A program made the translations under genes and the position numbers. DNA of 64,000 nucleotides, from assembly GCF_947487915.1 (NCBI RefSeq), contig NZ_CANKYH010000006.1, positions 1 through 64,000 on the forward strand, read 5' to 3'. The notes beneath the pieces are model-generated. The model did not search any database. It was given only the letters and a program-made list of their open reading frames with translations, and was not told where the DNA came from. This document shows, piece after piece, positions 37,600 to 45,914 of the stretch; position 1 is the stretch's first letter; every line of letters starts with the position of its first letter. The stretch comes from an uncultured Serinicoccus sp. (GTDB lineage: Bacteria; Actinomycetota; Actinomycetes; Actinomycetales; Dermatophilaceae).

Positions 37600-37621
37600 G
37601 TGATTGAGTTCTGTCAATCAC
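37600..37621. promoter_or_regulatory. Inverted-repeat operator between the MFS and ArsR-like genes
   Basis: GTGATTGA-N6-TCAATCAC is a perfect 8-bp dyad in the 50-base gap between the two divergent start codons. Its A/T-richness stands out from the surrounding sequence. The likely ligand is the dimer of the adjacent regulator, which would control both genes. Confidence 0.75.
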
Positions 37622-37630
37622 TTTGTCAGG

Positions 37631-38374
37631 ATGGAGGGTATGCAGCACGATCCGTCCGCATCCCGCCCCGAGACGGGCGGCTCGCCGGGACGCGGTGTGC
37701 CGAGCGACCCCTCCCCTGCCGCGTTCCGCCCCGACGTGCGTGCCACCCCTGGCGGTCGCGCACCGACCCACCAGCCCCTGGCGCCTCGCGGTCCCGTCGC
37801 CGCGCCCGATGCGCACGTCGGCGGGTTCGAGGCCAGCGACGCCGAGGCGAGGGCGCTGGCCTCGGGGGTGCGGCTGCGCATCCTGCGCCTGGCCCTCGAC
37901 GAGCCGCTGACCAACCGGGAGCTGGCCGCCGCCCTGGACCTCAACCCGGCGACGGCCCTGCACCACGTGCGCACGCTGGTCGACACCGGTTTCCTCGAGG
38001 CGCTGGAGCCGCGACGGGGGCGTCGCGGCGCCCGCGAGATCCCCTACCGCGCCACCGGCCGCTCCTGGTACGCCCGCACCCCCGTCACGTCCCAGGGCAT
38101 GCTCGAGGCCTTCGTCGCCGAGATGGCCCAGGTCCCTGCGGACCGCGCCGACGTGACGATGACCCGGCTCGGGCTGCGGCTGCCGCCGGCGGAGCTGGAG
38201 GAGTTCCGCACCCGGCTGACCGAGCTGGTCGAGGAGTTCCACGGCCGGGCCCGCGACCCCTCCGCCGAGCCGTGGTCGCTCTTCCTCGCCCTGCACCCGG
38301 ACACCAGCGCACACCACCGGGCGGCCCCGGGAGAGGGCGGTGCCGAGCCGGACGGCCGCAGCGACGGCGGGTGA
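37631..38374 (+). CDS. ArsR-like winged-helix transcriptional regulator
   Basis: 247 residues. After about 65 disordered Pro/Ala-rich residues comes a winged-helix domain: ALASGVRLRILRLALDEPLT, NRELAAALDLNPATALHHVRTL (recognition helix) and the wing LEALEPRRGRRGAREIPYRATGRSW. A C-terminal helical region (ELEEFRTRLTELVEEFHGR) could mediate dimerisation. It is the probable repressor of the divergent exporter. Start at 37631 or 37640 (in GGTATG); the ribosome binding site supports neither clearly. Confidence 0.82.
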   Translation: MEGMQHDPSASRPETGGSPGRGVPSDPSPAAFRPDVRATPGGRAPTHQPLAPRGPVAAPDAHVGGFEASDAEARALASGVRLRILRLALDEPLTNRELAAALDLNPATALHHVRTLVDTGFLEALEPRRGRRGAREIPYRATGRSWYARTPVTSQGMLEAFVAEMAQVPADRADVTMTRLGLRLPPAELEEFRTRLTELVEEFHGRARDPSAEPWSLFLALHPDTSAHHRAAPGEGGAEPDGRSDGG

Positions 38375-38391
38375 CGACCCGTGGGGCGGCG

Positions 38392-38427
38392 AGCACGTGC
38401 GCGTCACGAGTCGGCGCACGACGTGCT
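38392..38427. terminator. Imperfect hairpin between convergent genes
   Basis: AGCACGTGCGC (38392-38402) pairs with GCGCACGACGTGCT (38414-38427) with a 3-nt bulge, in the 77-base gap between the regulator gene and the next gene on the opposite strand. Confidence 0.45.
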
Positions 38428-38451
38428 GCACCAGCGTTCCGACACCCTGCG

Positions 38452-39108
38452 TCAGGTGCGCAGCACCACGTGACCGACGGCGGTGGAGACCCGCAACCAC
38501 GGGCCGTTGCGGTGCACGGCGACCTGCGTGTCCCCCGGCCGCAGGAAGCCCAGGGCGTGCACGGCGAGGCCCGCCCCGGCCGGCACCTCGGTGCCCTCGA
38601 CGGGCCGCTCCCAGACCCGCGCCCGCAGCGCCTCGACCGCCGCGGCGCCGGACCCCTCCGGGGCGCCGGTGGCGACCTCCGCGATCCCCGAGCGCGCGGC
38701 CGCGACCAGCTGCTCGGACGGTATGCCGCCGCGCGGCTCCCAGCCGCCGCGCGGCGGGGACTGCGCGGCCCACGGCGGGGCGAGGGTGGTCGGGGGGACC
38801 GGCAGGGTCGTCGAGCTGTCGCCGGTGGCGGCGCGCCGCGCGAAACGGTCGGTCAGCCCGGCCAGCGGCACGGTGACGTCCAGCGGCTCGCCGCCCGGCG
38901 CCAGCGCCATGGTCCGCAGCCCGAGGGTCAGCCCGCTGCGCAGGAGCCCGGCACCGGGCAGGACGCAGACCCACGCCGCGAGGACGCCGCCGGCCGCCTG
39001 CAGCCGGATCGCCCCGTCCTCGTCGAGCCGTGCCGCCCGGCGCACCAGGGTGGCCAGGTCCGCCACCGACTCGCCGTCCGCCAGCGACAGGCTCTGCGGC
39101 CCGGTCAC
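38452..39108 (-). CDS. Hypothetical protein downstream of a thioesterase gene
   Basis: 218 residues, no signal peptide and no membrane helix. The middle is Pro-rich (STTLPVPPTTLAPPWAAQSP); flanking parts look folded, with RLQAAGGVLAAWVCVLPGAGLLRSGLTLG and AVHRNGPWLRVSTAVGHVV. I do not recognise a family. Its GTG start overlaps the thioesterase stop (GTGA), which implies co-translation and a related role. Confidence 0.7.
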   Translation of the reverse strand: MTGPQSLSLADGESVADLATLVRRAARLDEDGAIRLQAAGGVLAAWVCVLPGAGLLRSGLTLGLRTMALAPGGEPLDVTVPLAGLTDRFARRAATGDSSTTLPVPPTTLAPPWAAQSPPRGGWEPRGGIPSEQLVAAARSGIAEVATGAPEGSGAAAVEALRARVWERPVEGTEVPAGAGLAVHALGFLRPGDTQVAVHRNGPWLRVSTAVGHVVLRT

Positions 39109-39590
39109 CGACCCACCCGGCCCCGCCCGGCGTCCCCGCGCAGCACCGGCGCCGGCCCGCTGACCGCGGCGAGCGCCTCGCGCTCCTCCGCGCCCAGCCG
39201 CCGCGGCCGCTCCTCGCGCAGGTCGTAGGCGACGAGGCTGACCCGACCACGGGCATACACGGTGTCGTCGCCGGCCGCCCCCGCGACGGCATACCCCAGC
39301 TCGAAGGAGGCGCCACCGACCCCGCCGCACCACACCGCCACGCGCGCCGGGGCGTACGCGAAGGACATCGGCAGGAGGTAGTCGATGGCCTGGGACACCA
39401 CGAGCATGCCCTCGTCGATGAGGTCGCGGCCCTGCCCGAACCACGCCTTGAACGCGTAGACGCGCGCCTCCTCGAAGAGCCGGAGGTACTGGACGTTGTT
39501 GACATGCGCGTAGGCGTCCAGGTCGGACCAGCGGACGGTGATGTCGAAGGTCGAGGCGACCTCGGGGACGTCGGGCAGGGAGGAGCTCAT
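39105..39590 (-). CDS. Acyl-CoA thioesterase family (4HBT hotdog) protein
   Basis: 161 residues. The start FDITVRWSDLDAYAHVNNVQYLRLFEEAR is the classical hotdog signature with the catalytic Asp of 4-hydroxybenzoyl-CoA thioesterase-like enzymes. It hydrolyses acyl-CoA; the chain specificity is not evident. ATG at 39590; it is divergent from lutA over 96 bases. Confidence 0.9.
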   Translation of the reverse strand: MSSSLPDVPEVASTFDITVRWSDLDAYAHVNNVQYLRLFEEARVYAFKAWFGQGRDLIDEGMLVVSQAIDYLLPMSFAYAPARVAVWCGGVGGASFELGYAVAGAAGDDTVYARGRVSLVAYDLREERPRRLGAEEREALAAVSGPAPVLRGDAGRGRVGR

Positions 39591-39686
39591 GCCGCCATTG
39601 TGTCTGCCGCCGCGCCGCCGACGCGACGGGCGGCCGCAGCGATAGGTTGGGAGCAGCATCAGCACCGCCGAGCGGGAGGAGGCACC

Positions 39687-40460
39687 GTGACCGGGTCGGC
39701 CCAGCCGCGGGCGGCGCGCCCCACGGTGGCGCTCTTCGCGACCTGCTTCAACGACACCCTGTGGCCGCAGGCCCCGAGGGCGGTCGTCACCCTGCTGGAG
39801 CGGCTGGGCTGCCGGGTGGTGTTCCCGCGCGAGCAGACGTGCTGCGGGCAGATGTTCACCAACACCGGGTATGCCGACGAGGCCACCCCCCTGGTGCGCC
39901 GCTTCGTCGACGTGTTCGCCGGTGCGGACCACGTGGTCTCGCCGAGCGGGTCGTGCGTCGGGTCGGTCCGCGAGCAGCACGCGATGCTGGCCCGCCGGGC
40001 CGGCGACGCCGGGCTGGAGCGCGAGGTGCGCTCGCTCGCGCCCCGGGTGCTGGAGCTGTCCGAGCTGCTCGTGGACGTCCTCGGCGTGACCGACGTCGGC
40101 GCCTACTACCCGCACCGGGTGACCTACCACCCCACCTGCCACAGCCTGCGGATGCTCCGGGTCGGGGACCGGCCGGTGCGGCTGCTGCGCGCGGTGCGCG
40201 GCATCGACCTCGTGGACCTGCCCGCCGCGGAGGAGTGCTGCGGCTTCGGCGGCACCTTCGCGATGAAGAACGCCGACACCTCGATCGCCATGGGCGCGGA
40301 CAAGGCGCGGCACGTGCGGGAGACCGGGGCGGAGGTCGTGGTGGCCGGTGACAACTCCTGCCTCGCGCACATCGGCGGGGTGCTGGGCCGGCAGCGCTCC
40401 GGGGTCCGCACGGTGCACCTGGCGCAGGTGCTCGCCTCCACGCAGGAGGTGCCGGCATGA
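39687..40460 (+). CDS. lutA: L-lactate dehydrogenase complex subunit LutA
   Basis: 257 residues. Two CCG-type cysteine motifs (TCCGQMF and ECCGFGGTF) and other conserved cysteines identify the iron-sulfur/heterodisulfide-reductase-like subunit of the LutABC L-lactate oxidising complex. The GTG start is preceded by GGGAGGAGG. The gene overlaps lutB by four bases. Confidence 0.93.
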   Translation: MTGSAQPRAARPTVALFATCFNDTLWPQAPRAVVTLLERLGCRVVFPREQTCCGQMFTNTGYADEATPLVRRFVDVFAGADHVVSPSGSCVGSVREQHAMLARRAGDAGLEREVRSLAPRVLELSELLVDVLGVTDVGAYYPHRVTYHPTCHSLRMLRVGDRPVRLLRAVRGIDLVDLPAAEECCGFGGTFAMKNADTSIAMGADKARHVRETGAEVVVAGDNSCLAHIGGVLGRQRSGVRTVHLAQVLASTQEVPA

Positions 40461-42034
40461 GCGACCCCCCGGTGCAGGACACCTCCCCCACCTTCCTCGG
40501 TATGCCGTCGTTCCAGCGCGCGGCGAAGGTCGCCCTCGCCGACACCCAGCAGCGGCGCAACCTGGCCCACGCGACGGCGACGATCCGCGCCAAGCGGGCT
40601 GCCGCCGTCGCCGAGGTCGAAGGGTGGGAGGAGCTGCGGCTGGCCGGGGCGGGCGCCAAGGACGAGGCCCTGCACCACCTGCCCGACTACCTCGAGCAGC
40701 TGGAGGCCGCCCTCACCGCCCGTGGCGCGACGGTGCACTGGGCGCGGGACGCCGCCGAGGCCAACCGGGTCGTCGTCGACCTGGCCCGGGCGAAGGGCAC
40801 CGACGAGGTGGTCAAGGTCAAGTCGATGGCCACCCAGGAGATCGAGCTCAACGAGGCGCTCGAGGAGGCCGGCATCGCGGCCTGGGAGACCGACCTCGCC
40901 GAGCTCATCGTGCAGCTCGGCGAGGACCGTCCGAGCCACATCCTGGTGCCGGCCATCCACCGCAACCGGGCCGAGATCCGGGAGATCTTCGCGCGGCGCA
41001 TGGGCGCGGTCGGGCGGGCCGCACCGGCCGACCTCACCGACGAGCCGGCACGCCTGGCCGAGGCGGCTCGGCTGCACCTGAGGGAGAAGTTCCTGCGGGC
41101 GAGGGTCGCGGTCTCCGGTGCCAACTTCGCCGTCGCCGACACCGGGACGCTGGTGGTCGTGGAGTCCGAGGGCAACGGGCGCATGTGCCTCACCCTGCCC
41201 GAGACGCTCATCACCGTGGTCGGGATCGAGAAGGTGCTGCCGACCTTCGCCGACCTCGCCACCATGCTGCAGCTGCTGCCCCGCTCCAGCACCGGCGAGC
41301 GGATGAACCCCTACACCTCCATGTGGACCGGCGTGACCCCCGGGGACGGGCCGCAGGAGGTCCACGTCGTGCTGCTGGACAACGGCCGCAGCCGGGTGCT
41401 GGCCGACGAGGCCGGGCGGGAGGCGCTGCGGTGCATCCGCTGCTCGGCCTGCCTCAACGTGTGCCCGGTCTACGAGCGGACGGGAGGGCACGCCTACGGC
41501 TCGGTCTACCCCGGCCCCATCGGCGCCGTGCTCAACCCGCTGCTGCGCGGCACCGCCACCGAGGTGGACCGGAGCCTGCCCTACGCCAGCAGCCTGTGCG
41601 GGGCCTGCTTCGACGCCTGCCCGGTGCGCATCGACATCCCCGCGCTCCTCGTGCGGCTGCGCACCCAGGTCGTCGACGAGGCCTCCGGCCGGTCGGCCGA
41701 GGCGGCGTCGATGAAGGCGGCAGCCTGGATGTTCGGCGACCACCGGCGCCTGGAGGCGGCCCAGCGGGCGGCCACCCTCGGCGGCCGGCTGCTCGGCGAC
41801 CGCACGATCCGCTCGCTGCCCGGGCTCGGCGCCTGGACCCAGGCCCGCGACGTCCCCACCCCGCCGACCGAGACCTTCCGGCAGTGGTGGGCGCGCACCC
41901 ACGGCGACGCCGAGGGTGACCGGGACGACGCCGGCGACGCCGAGGGTGACCGGCACGACCCCGGCGACCAGCCGGTCGAGCCGGAGCAGGACATCGGCGG
42001 TGCGGTGCCGCATACCTCCGAGGAGGGTCCGTGA
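40457..42034 (+). CDS. lutB: L-lactate dehydrogenase complex iron-sulfur protein LutB
   Basis: 525 residues. Two 4Fe-4S ligand sets are visible: CIRCSACLNVCPVY and CGACFDACPVRIDIP. The N-terminal 300 residues form the LUD domain (GTDEVVKVKSMATQEIELN and VVGIEKVLPTFADLATML). The last 40 residues are acidic, with a tandem repeat of a 10-residue unit (GDAEGDRDDA). Together with LutA and LutC it oxidises L-lactate to pyruvate. The ATG overlaps the lutA stop, and the GTG of lutC overlaps the end. Confidence 0.95.
   Translation: MSDPPVQDTSPTFLGMPSFQRAAKVALADTQQRRNLAHATATIRAKRAAAVAEVEGWEELRLAGAGAKDEALHHLPDYLEQLEAALTARGATVHWARDAAEANRVVVDLARAKGTDEVVKVKSMATQEIELNEALEEAGIAAWETDLAELIVQLGEDRPSHILVPAIHRNRAEIREIFARRMGAVGRAAPADLTDEPARLAEAARLHLREKFLRARVAVSGANFAVADTGTLVVVESEGNGRMCLTLPETLITVVGIEKVLPTFADLATMLQLLPRSSTGERMNPYTSMWTGVTPGDGPQEVHVVLLDNGRSRVLADEAGREALRCIRCSACLNVCPVYERTGGHAYGSVYPGPIGAVLNPLLRGTATEVDRSLPYASSLCGACFDACPVRIDIPALLVRLRTQVVDEASGRSAEAASMKAAAWMFGDHRRLEAAQRAATLGGRLLGDRTIRSLPGLGAWTQARDVPTPPTETFRQWWARTHGDAEGDRDDAGDAEGDRHDPGDQPVEPEQDIGGAVPHTSEEGP
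41903..41962. repeat. 2 x 30-bp in-frame repeat in the lutB 3' end
   Basis: The unit starting CGGCGACGCCGAGGGTGACC occurs twice 30 bases apart and encodes an acidic 10-residue repeat in a low-complexity tail of LutB. Confidence 0.7.
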
Positions 42035-42678
42035 GCAGCCGCGAGGAGATCCTGGCGCGCCTGCGCGTCGCGACGGGCGATGTCACGTCGCAGCCCGGGG
42101 AGCGCGACCCGGTGCCGGTCGTCGCCGAGACCGCCGGGGCAGCGCCGGACACCCTGGAGCTGTTCGTCACGACCGTCACCGACTACCGCGCCAGCGTCGT
42201 GCGGTGCACGCCGGAGCAGGTCGGGGCCGAGGTGGCGGCAGCGCTGGTGCGGGCGCGGGCGCACACCGTCCTGGTCCCGCCCGGCCTCGACACCTCCTGG
42301 GTGGCGCGGGCGCGGGACGCCGGCCTGCGGCTGCGGGCCGACGAGGGCGAGGACGGCGGACCGCTCACCGCGCAGGAGCTGGACGGGATCGACGCCGTGG
42401 TCACCGCGGCCCGGGTCGCCGTCGCCACGACCGGCACCATCGTCCTGGACCACGCCCCCGACCAGGGCCGACGCGCGCTCACCCTCGTCCCGGACCAGCA
42501 CGTCTGCGTCGTCCGTGCCGACCAGGTCGTGCTCGACGTGCCCGACGCGGTGGCGCTGCTCGACCCGACGCGTCCCCTGACCTGGGTCAGCGGTCCGAGC
42601 GCCACCAGCGACATCGAGCTGGACCGCGTCGAGGGCGTCCACGGCCCGCGCACCCTCGACGTCGTCGTCGTCGGCTGA
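42031..42678 (+). CDS. lutC: Lactate utilization protein LutC
   Basis: 215 residues. The LUD domain core is shown by VAVATTGTIVLDHAP, ALTLVPDQHVCVVRADQVV, and the C-terminal GPSATSDIELDRVEGVHGPR, the phosphate/nucleotide-like site of LutC. GTG start overlapping the lutB stop. It closes the operon, followed by a 70-base palindromic region. Confidence 0.93.
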   Translation: MSSREEILARLRVATGDVTSQPGERDPVPVVAETAGAAPDTLELFVTTVTDYRASVVRCTPEQVGAEVAAALVRARAHTVLVPPGLDTSWVARARDAGLRLRADEGEDGGPLTAQELDGIDAVVTAARVAVATTGTIVLDHAPDQGRRALTLVPDQHVCVVRADQVVLDVPDAVALLDPTRPLTWVSGPSATSDIELDRVEGVHGPRTLDVVVVG

Positions 42679-42734
42679 GCCACCCCACGCCCCGCACGCC
42701 CTCACGCACGCCCCACACCCCACGCCCGGACGGA

Positions 42735-42804
42735 ACCTGAGCAGAGAAGCGCTCCCCAGGCAGGGGGTACAGGGCCTGCTTCGGGCGTCTTTCTCTGCTC
42801 AGGT
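42735..42804. terminator. Extended palindrome between lutC and the next convergent gene
   Basis: ACCTGAGCAGAGAA (42735-42748) pairs perfectly with TTCTCTGCTCAGGT (42791-42804), with a smaller CAGGC/GCCTG hairpin (42757-42778) inside the 42-nt loop. It serves both converging genes and has the same nested-hairpin design as elements A and B, although the sequence is unrelated. Confidence 0.7.
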
Positions 42805-42838
42805 CGCGGGACCACCGGGTAGGCCTGCCCCGCCCAGG

Positions 42839-43594
42839 TCACTCCCCGCGCAGCACGTCGACGTGCACGTGGTCGCGGTGGCGCAGGACCGGGTCGTCCG
42901 AGCCGCCCGGCGCCCGGTAGTCCTGCCAGCCCCGCGCGGACCCGCGCACACCCCAGTAGTGGTCGTCGAAGATGACGTACTGCACGGTGAGCTCGTCGGC
43001 ATGGGCCACCAGCCACTGGCTCAGCACCCACCCGTCGTCGAGGTGGTCCTCGGTCACCGGCCGGAAGAAGTAGTCCACCGCCCGGCCCTCGTAGTGCGTG
43101 GACTCCTCGCCGTGCCCGGAGTCCACGCCGCCGGGGGCGAACCCCCCGATGGGCAGGTCACCCACCTCGGTGCGCACCGCGTCGAGCACCGCCTGCGCCC
43201 TCGGGGTGAGGCCGGACCCCGTCTCCGCCTCGACGGCCGGCTCGGCCACCGGCACCCGGCAGGTCAGCGCCGTGCCGGCCCGGGCGGTGCGCACGGCCTC
43301 GACCACCCCGTCGGGCAGCTCCGACACCGCGGCCCCGTCGCCCGCATCCGGCCCACCCAGCGAGCGGGCCGCCTCCGCGGTGGCCGCCCGCGCCTGGTCA
43401 CGGTCCAGCGGCACCCGCTGCCCGTCGACCACCACCCCGCACGGCGCGCCGACCGCCGCCACCCAGGCGCCGACCGGCCGCATGAACGGCGCAACCAGGA
43501 CCGCGCCCACCAGTGCGGCGAGGAGGACGAGCAGGACGACGCTCCCGCGCCGCGACCCACCAGGAGCGGACGCGGGGGACGGGCGCTGCGGCAT
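42839..43594 (-). CDS. Exported protein with M15/D-Ala-D-Ala peptidase-like (ARB_07466-type) domain
   Basis: 251 residues. One N-terminal membrane helix (about residues 18-38), a linker with a conserved Cys-containing segment, and a C-terminal domain with candidate zinc ligands in the order STHYEGRAVDYFF and RDHVHVDV (His, Asp, His). The layout resembles the M15/hedgehog fold. Cell-wall hydrolysis is possible but not shown; many homologues are listed only as hypothetical. It is divergent from the aldo/keto reductase gene. Confidence 0.7.
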   Translation of the reverse strand: MPQRPSPASAPGGSRRGSVVLLVLLAALVGAVLVAPFMRPVGAWVAAVGAPCGVVVDGQRVPLDRDQARAATAEAARSLGGPDAGDGAAVSELPDGVVEAVRTARAGTALTCRVPVAEPAVEAETGSGLTPRAQAVLDAVRTEVGDLPIGGFAPGGVDSGHGEESTHYEGRAVDYFFRPVTEDHLDDGWVLSQWLVAHADELTVQYVIFDDHYWGVRGSARGWQDYRAPGGSDDPVLRHRDHVHVDVLRGE

Positions 43595-43678
43595 ACCTCA
43601 TGGTCCCAAGGCCGGCTGACCCCGACCTGGGCGCGGGCGGCGGCGACGGACCGCGCGCCCGCGCGTAGCGTGAGACCC

Positions 43679-44749
43679 ATGACCGATGCCTACTACGCCC
43701 AGGACGTCCCCGACACCCACCGGCCCTACGTCGCGGCCCCCGACCGGCACCAGAAGCTGGACTACCGCCGCGTCGGGGACAGTGGGCTGCTGCTGCCGCC
43801 GCTCTCGCTCGGCCTCTGGTACAACTTCGGCGACAACCGCCCCTTCGACACCCAGCGGGCCATCCTGCGGCGCTCCTTCGACGAGGGCATCACCCACTTC
43901 GACCTGGCCAACAACTACGGCCCGCCCTACGGCTCCGCCGAGGAGAACTTCGGGCGGATGATGCGCACCGACTTCGCTCCCTACCGCCACGAGATGGTGC
44001 TCTCCACCAAGGCGGGCTGGGACATGTGGCCCGGCCCCTACGGCATGCTCGGCTCGCGCAAGTACCTCCTGGCGAGCCTGGACGAGTCGCTGGGCCGGAT
44101 GAGCGTCGACCACGTCGACATCTTCTACTCCCACCGCGCGGACGAGGACACCCCGGTCGCCGAGACCGTGGGGGCCCTCGACACCGCGGTCCGCCAGGGC
44201 AAGGCGCTGTATGCCGGCATCTCCAGCTACTCCCCCGAGCGCACCGCCGAGGCGGTCGCCGTCGCCCGGGAGCTGGGCACCCCCCTGGTCATCCACCAGC
44301 CGGCCTACAACATGCTCAACCGCTGGGTCGAGGACGGCCTGCTGGAGGCCCTGCCGGGGCACGGCATGGGCTCGATCGGCTTCACCGCCCTCGCCCAGGG
44401 CCTGCTCACCGACAAGTATCTCGACCGCGACGACGCCGAGCGCGCCACCGCGCGCCCCTCGTTCGACTCCAGCGTGCTCACCGACGCCAACCGGGAGCGG
44501 CTGCGCGGGCTGGCGAAGGTCGCCGAGGGCCGCGGACAGACCCTGGCGCAGATGGCGCTGTCGTGGGCGATCCGCCCCGGCGGGGTCACCTCCACCCTCA
44601 TCGGGGTCTCCAGCATCGAGCAGCTCGAGGACAACCTCGCCGCCGCCCACCGCACCGACTTCACCGACGACGAGCTCGCCGAGATCGACCGGCTCTCCGG
44701 CAGCACCGAGGGTGTGGACATCTGGGCGCCGTCCGCGCAGATCGAGTGA
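43679..44749 (+). CDS. Aldo/keto reductase (MgrA/YghZ-like)
   Basis: 356 residues. Conserved catalytic Asp/Tyr/Lys/His set: FDLANNYGPPYGSAE, LSTKAG and FYSHRADEDTP. The segment GWDMWPGPYG and the length are typical of L-glyceraldehyde 3-phosphate reductases and beta subunits of voltage-gated potassium channel-like AKRs (YghZ). It probably detoxifies methylglyoxal or related aldehydes using NADPH. ATG at 43679. Confidence 0.92.
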   Translation: MTDAYYAQDVPDTHRPYVAAPDRHQKLDYRRVGDSGLLLPPLSLGLWYNFGDNRPFDTQRAILRRSFDEGITHFDLANNYGPPYGSAEENFGRMMRTDFAPYRHEMVLSTKAGWDMWPGPYGMLGSRKYLLASLDESLGRMSVDHVDIFYSHRADEDTPVAETVGALDTAVRQGKALYAGISSYSPERTAEAVAVARELGTPLVIHQPAYNMLNRWVEDGLLEALPGHGMGSIGFTALAQGLLTDKYLDRDDAERATARPSFDSSVLTDANRERLRGLAKVAEGRGQTLAQMALSWAIRPGGVTSTLIGVSSIEQLEDNLAAAHRTDFTDDELAEIDRLSGSTEGVDIWAPSAQIE

Positions 44750-44768
44750 GTCACTAGGCTGCGTGGTC

Positions 44769-45734
44769 GTGACCGACGCGCCGCTGGACTACCCGATCGA
44801 CGACCTGCTCGACGTGCTCGACCTGCGCCGTGAGGGGTCCACCACCATCCGGGTGGCCTCCCCCGAGGGCACCGGCGAGGACCTGGCCGACTCCCAGGGA
44901 GACGTCTTCGCCGGCCGCAGCCAGCCCATGCCGCACGGCCGGGTCTTCGGCGGACAGGTGCTCGCGCAGTGCCTGGTCGCGGCCGGGCGGACGGTGGAGC
45001 CGGTCGAGGACGGGTCGGACGCCGAGCCCCTGCCCCGGCCGATCCACTCGATGCACGGCTACTTCCTGCGGGCGGGCGACGCGAACCGACCGCTGCGCTT
45101 CCTCGTGGAGCGGATGCGTGACGGGCGCAGCTTCAGCGCCCGTCGGGTGCACGCCGTGCAGGACGGCCGCATCCTCATGTCGATCATCATGTCCTTCCAG
45201 GAGGCCTCCGAGGGGCTCGAGCACCAGATCCCCATGCCGGCGGCGCCCGCCCCCGACACCCTGCGCTCGGACCGGGAGATCCTCGAGCACGTGCCGCACC
45301 CGGTGGCGCAGGAGACGGCCCGCCGCAGGCCCGTCGAGCTGCGGCACGTGGACCCGCTGCTCCTCGGCCCGGGGGAACCCGGGGCCAGCGAGCAGTCGGT
45401 GTGGCTGCGGATCGCGCGCGAGCTGCCGGAGGACCCGCTGCTGCACGCCGCCATCCTCGCCTACGCCTCGGACTACACGCTGCTGGAGCCGATCCTGCGG
45501 CGGCACGGCATCGGCTGGGGCGACCCCCGGCTGCGACCGGCCAGTCTCGACCACTCCATGTGGTTCCACCGGCCCGCCCGGGTCGATGACTGGGTGCTCT
45601 ACACCCAGAGCTCACCGTCGGCCCAGTCCGGCCGCGGGCTGGGCACCGGGCACATGTTCGCCGCCGACGGGCGCCTGCTGGCGACCGTCGGGCAGGAGGG
45701 CATGGTACGGCTCAAGGGGTCCGCGGACCACTGA
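44769..45734 (+). CDS. tesB: Acyl-CoA thioesterase II (TesB family)
   Basis: 321 residues with two hotdog domains: QPMPHGRVFGGQVLAQCLVAAG and HGYFLRAGD in the first, SLDHSMWFHRP and SGRGLGTGHMF in the second; catalytic Asp, Ser/Thr and Gln are in the expected segments. It hydrolyses medium- and long-chain acyl-CoA. Start GTG at 44769, or 44763 two codons earlier. Confidence 0.92.
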   Translation: MTDAPLDYPIDDLLDVLDLRREGSTTIRVASPEGTGEDLADSQGDVFAGRSQPMPHGRVFGGQVLAQCLVAAGRTVEPVEDGSDAEPLPRPIHSMHGYFLRAGDANRPLRFLVERMRDGRSFSARRVHAVQDGRILMSIIMSFQEASEGLEHQIPMPAAPAPDTLRSDREILEHVPHPVAQETARRRPVELRHVDPLLLGPGEPGASEQSVWLRIARELPEDPLLHAAILAYASDYTLLEPILRRHGIGWGDPRLRPASLDHSMWFHRPARVDDWVLYTQSSPSAQSGRGLGTGHMFAADGRLLATVGQEGMVRLKGSADH

Positions 45735-45914
45735 CCCTGACGCCACGTCCGGGTAACGATCCGGTCACGACGGGACCTGTGCACCATCTCGCTGTAGACA
45801 CCCTGGGAACCCCGGACAATACTGCCAAGGGTCACCCCTGGGGATCACGCGGCTCGTCGACGGAGACAGGCTGTCCAGCGGCGACGTCCCACCGTTCCAA
45901 GCAAAGGACACACT

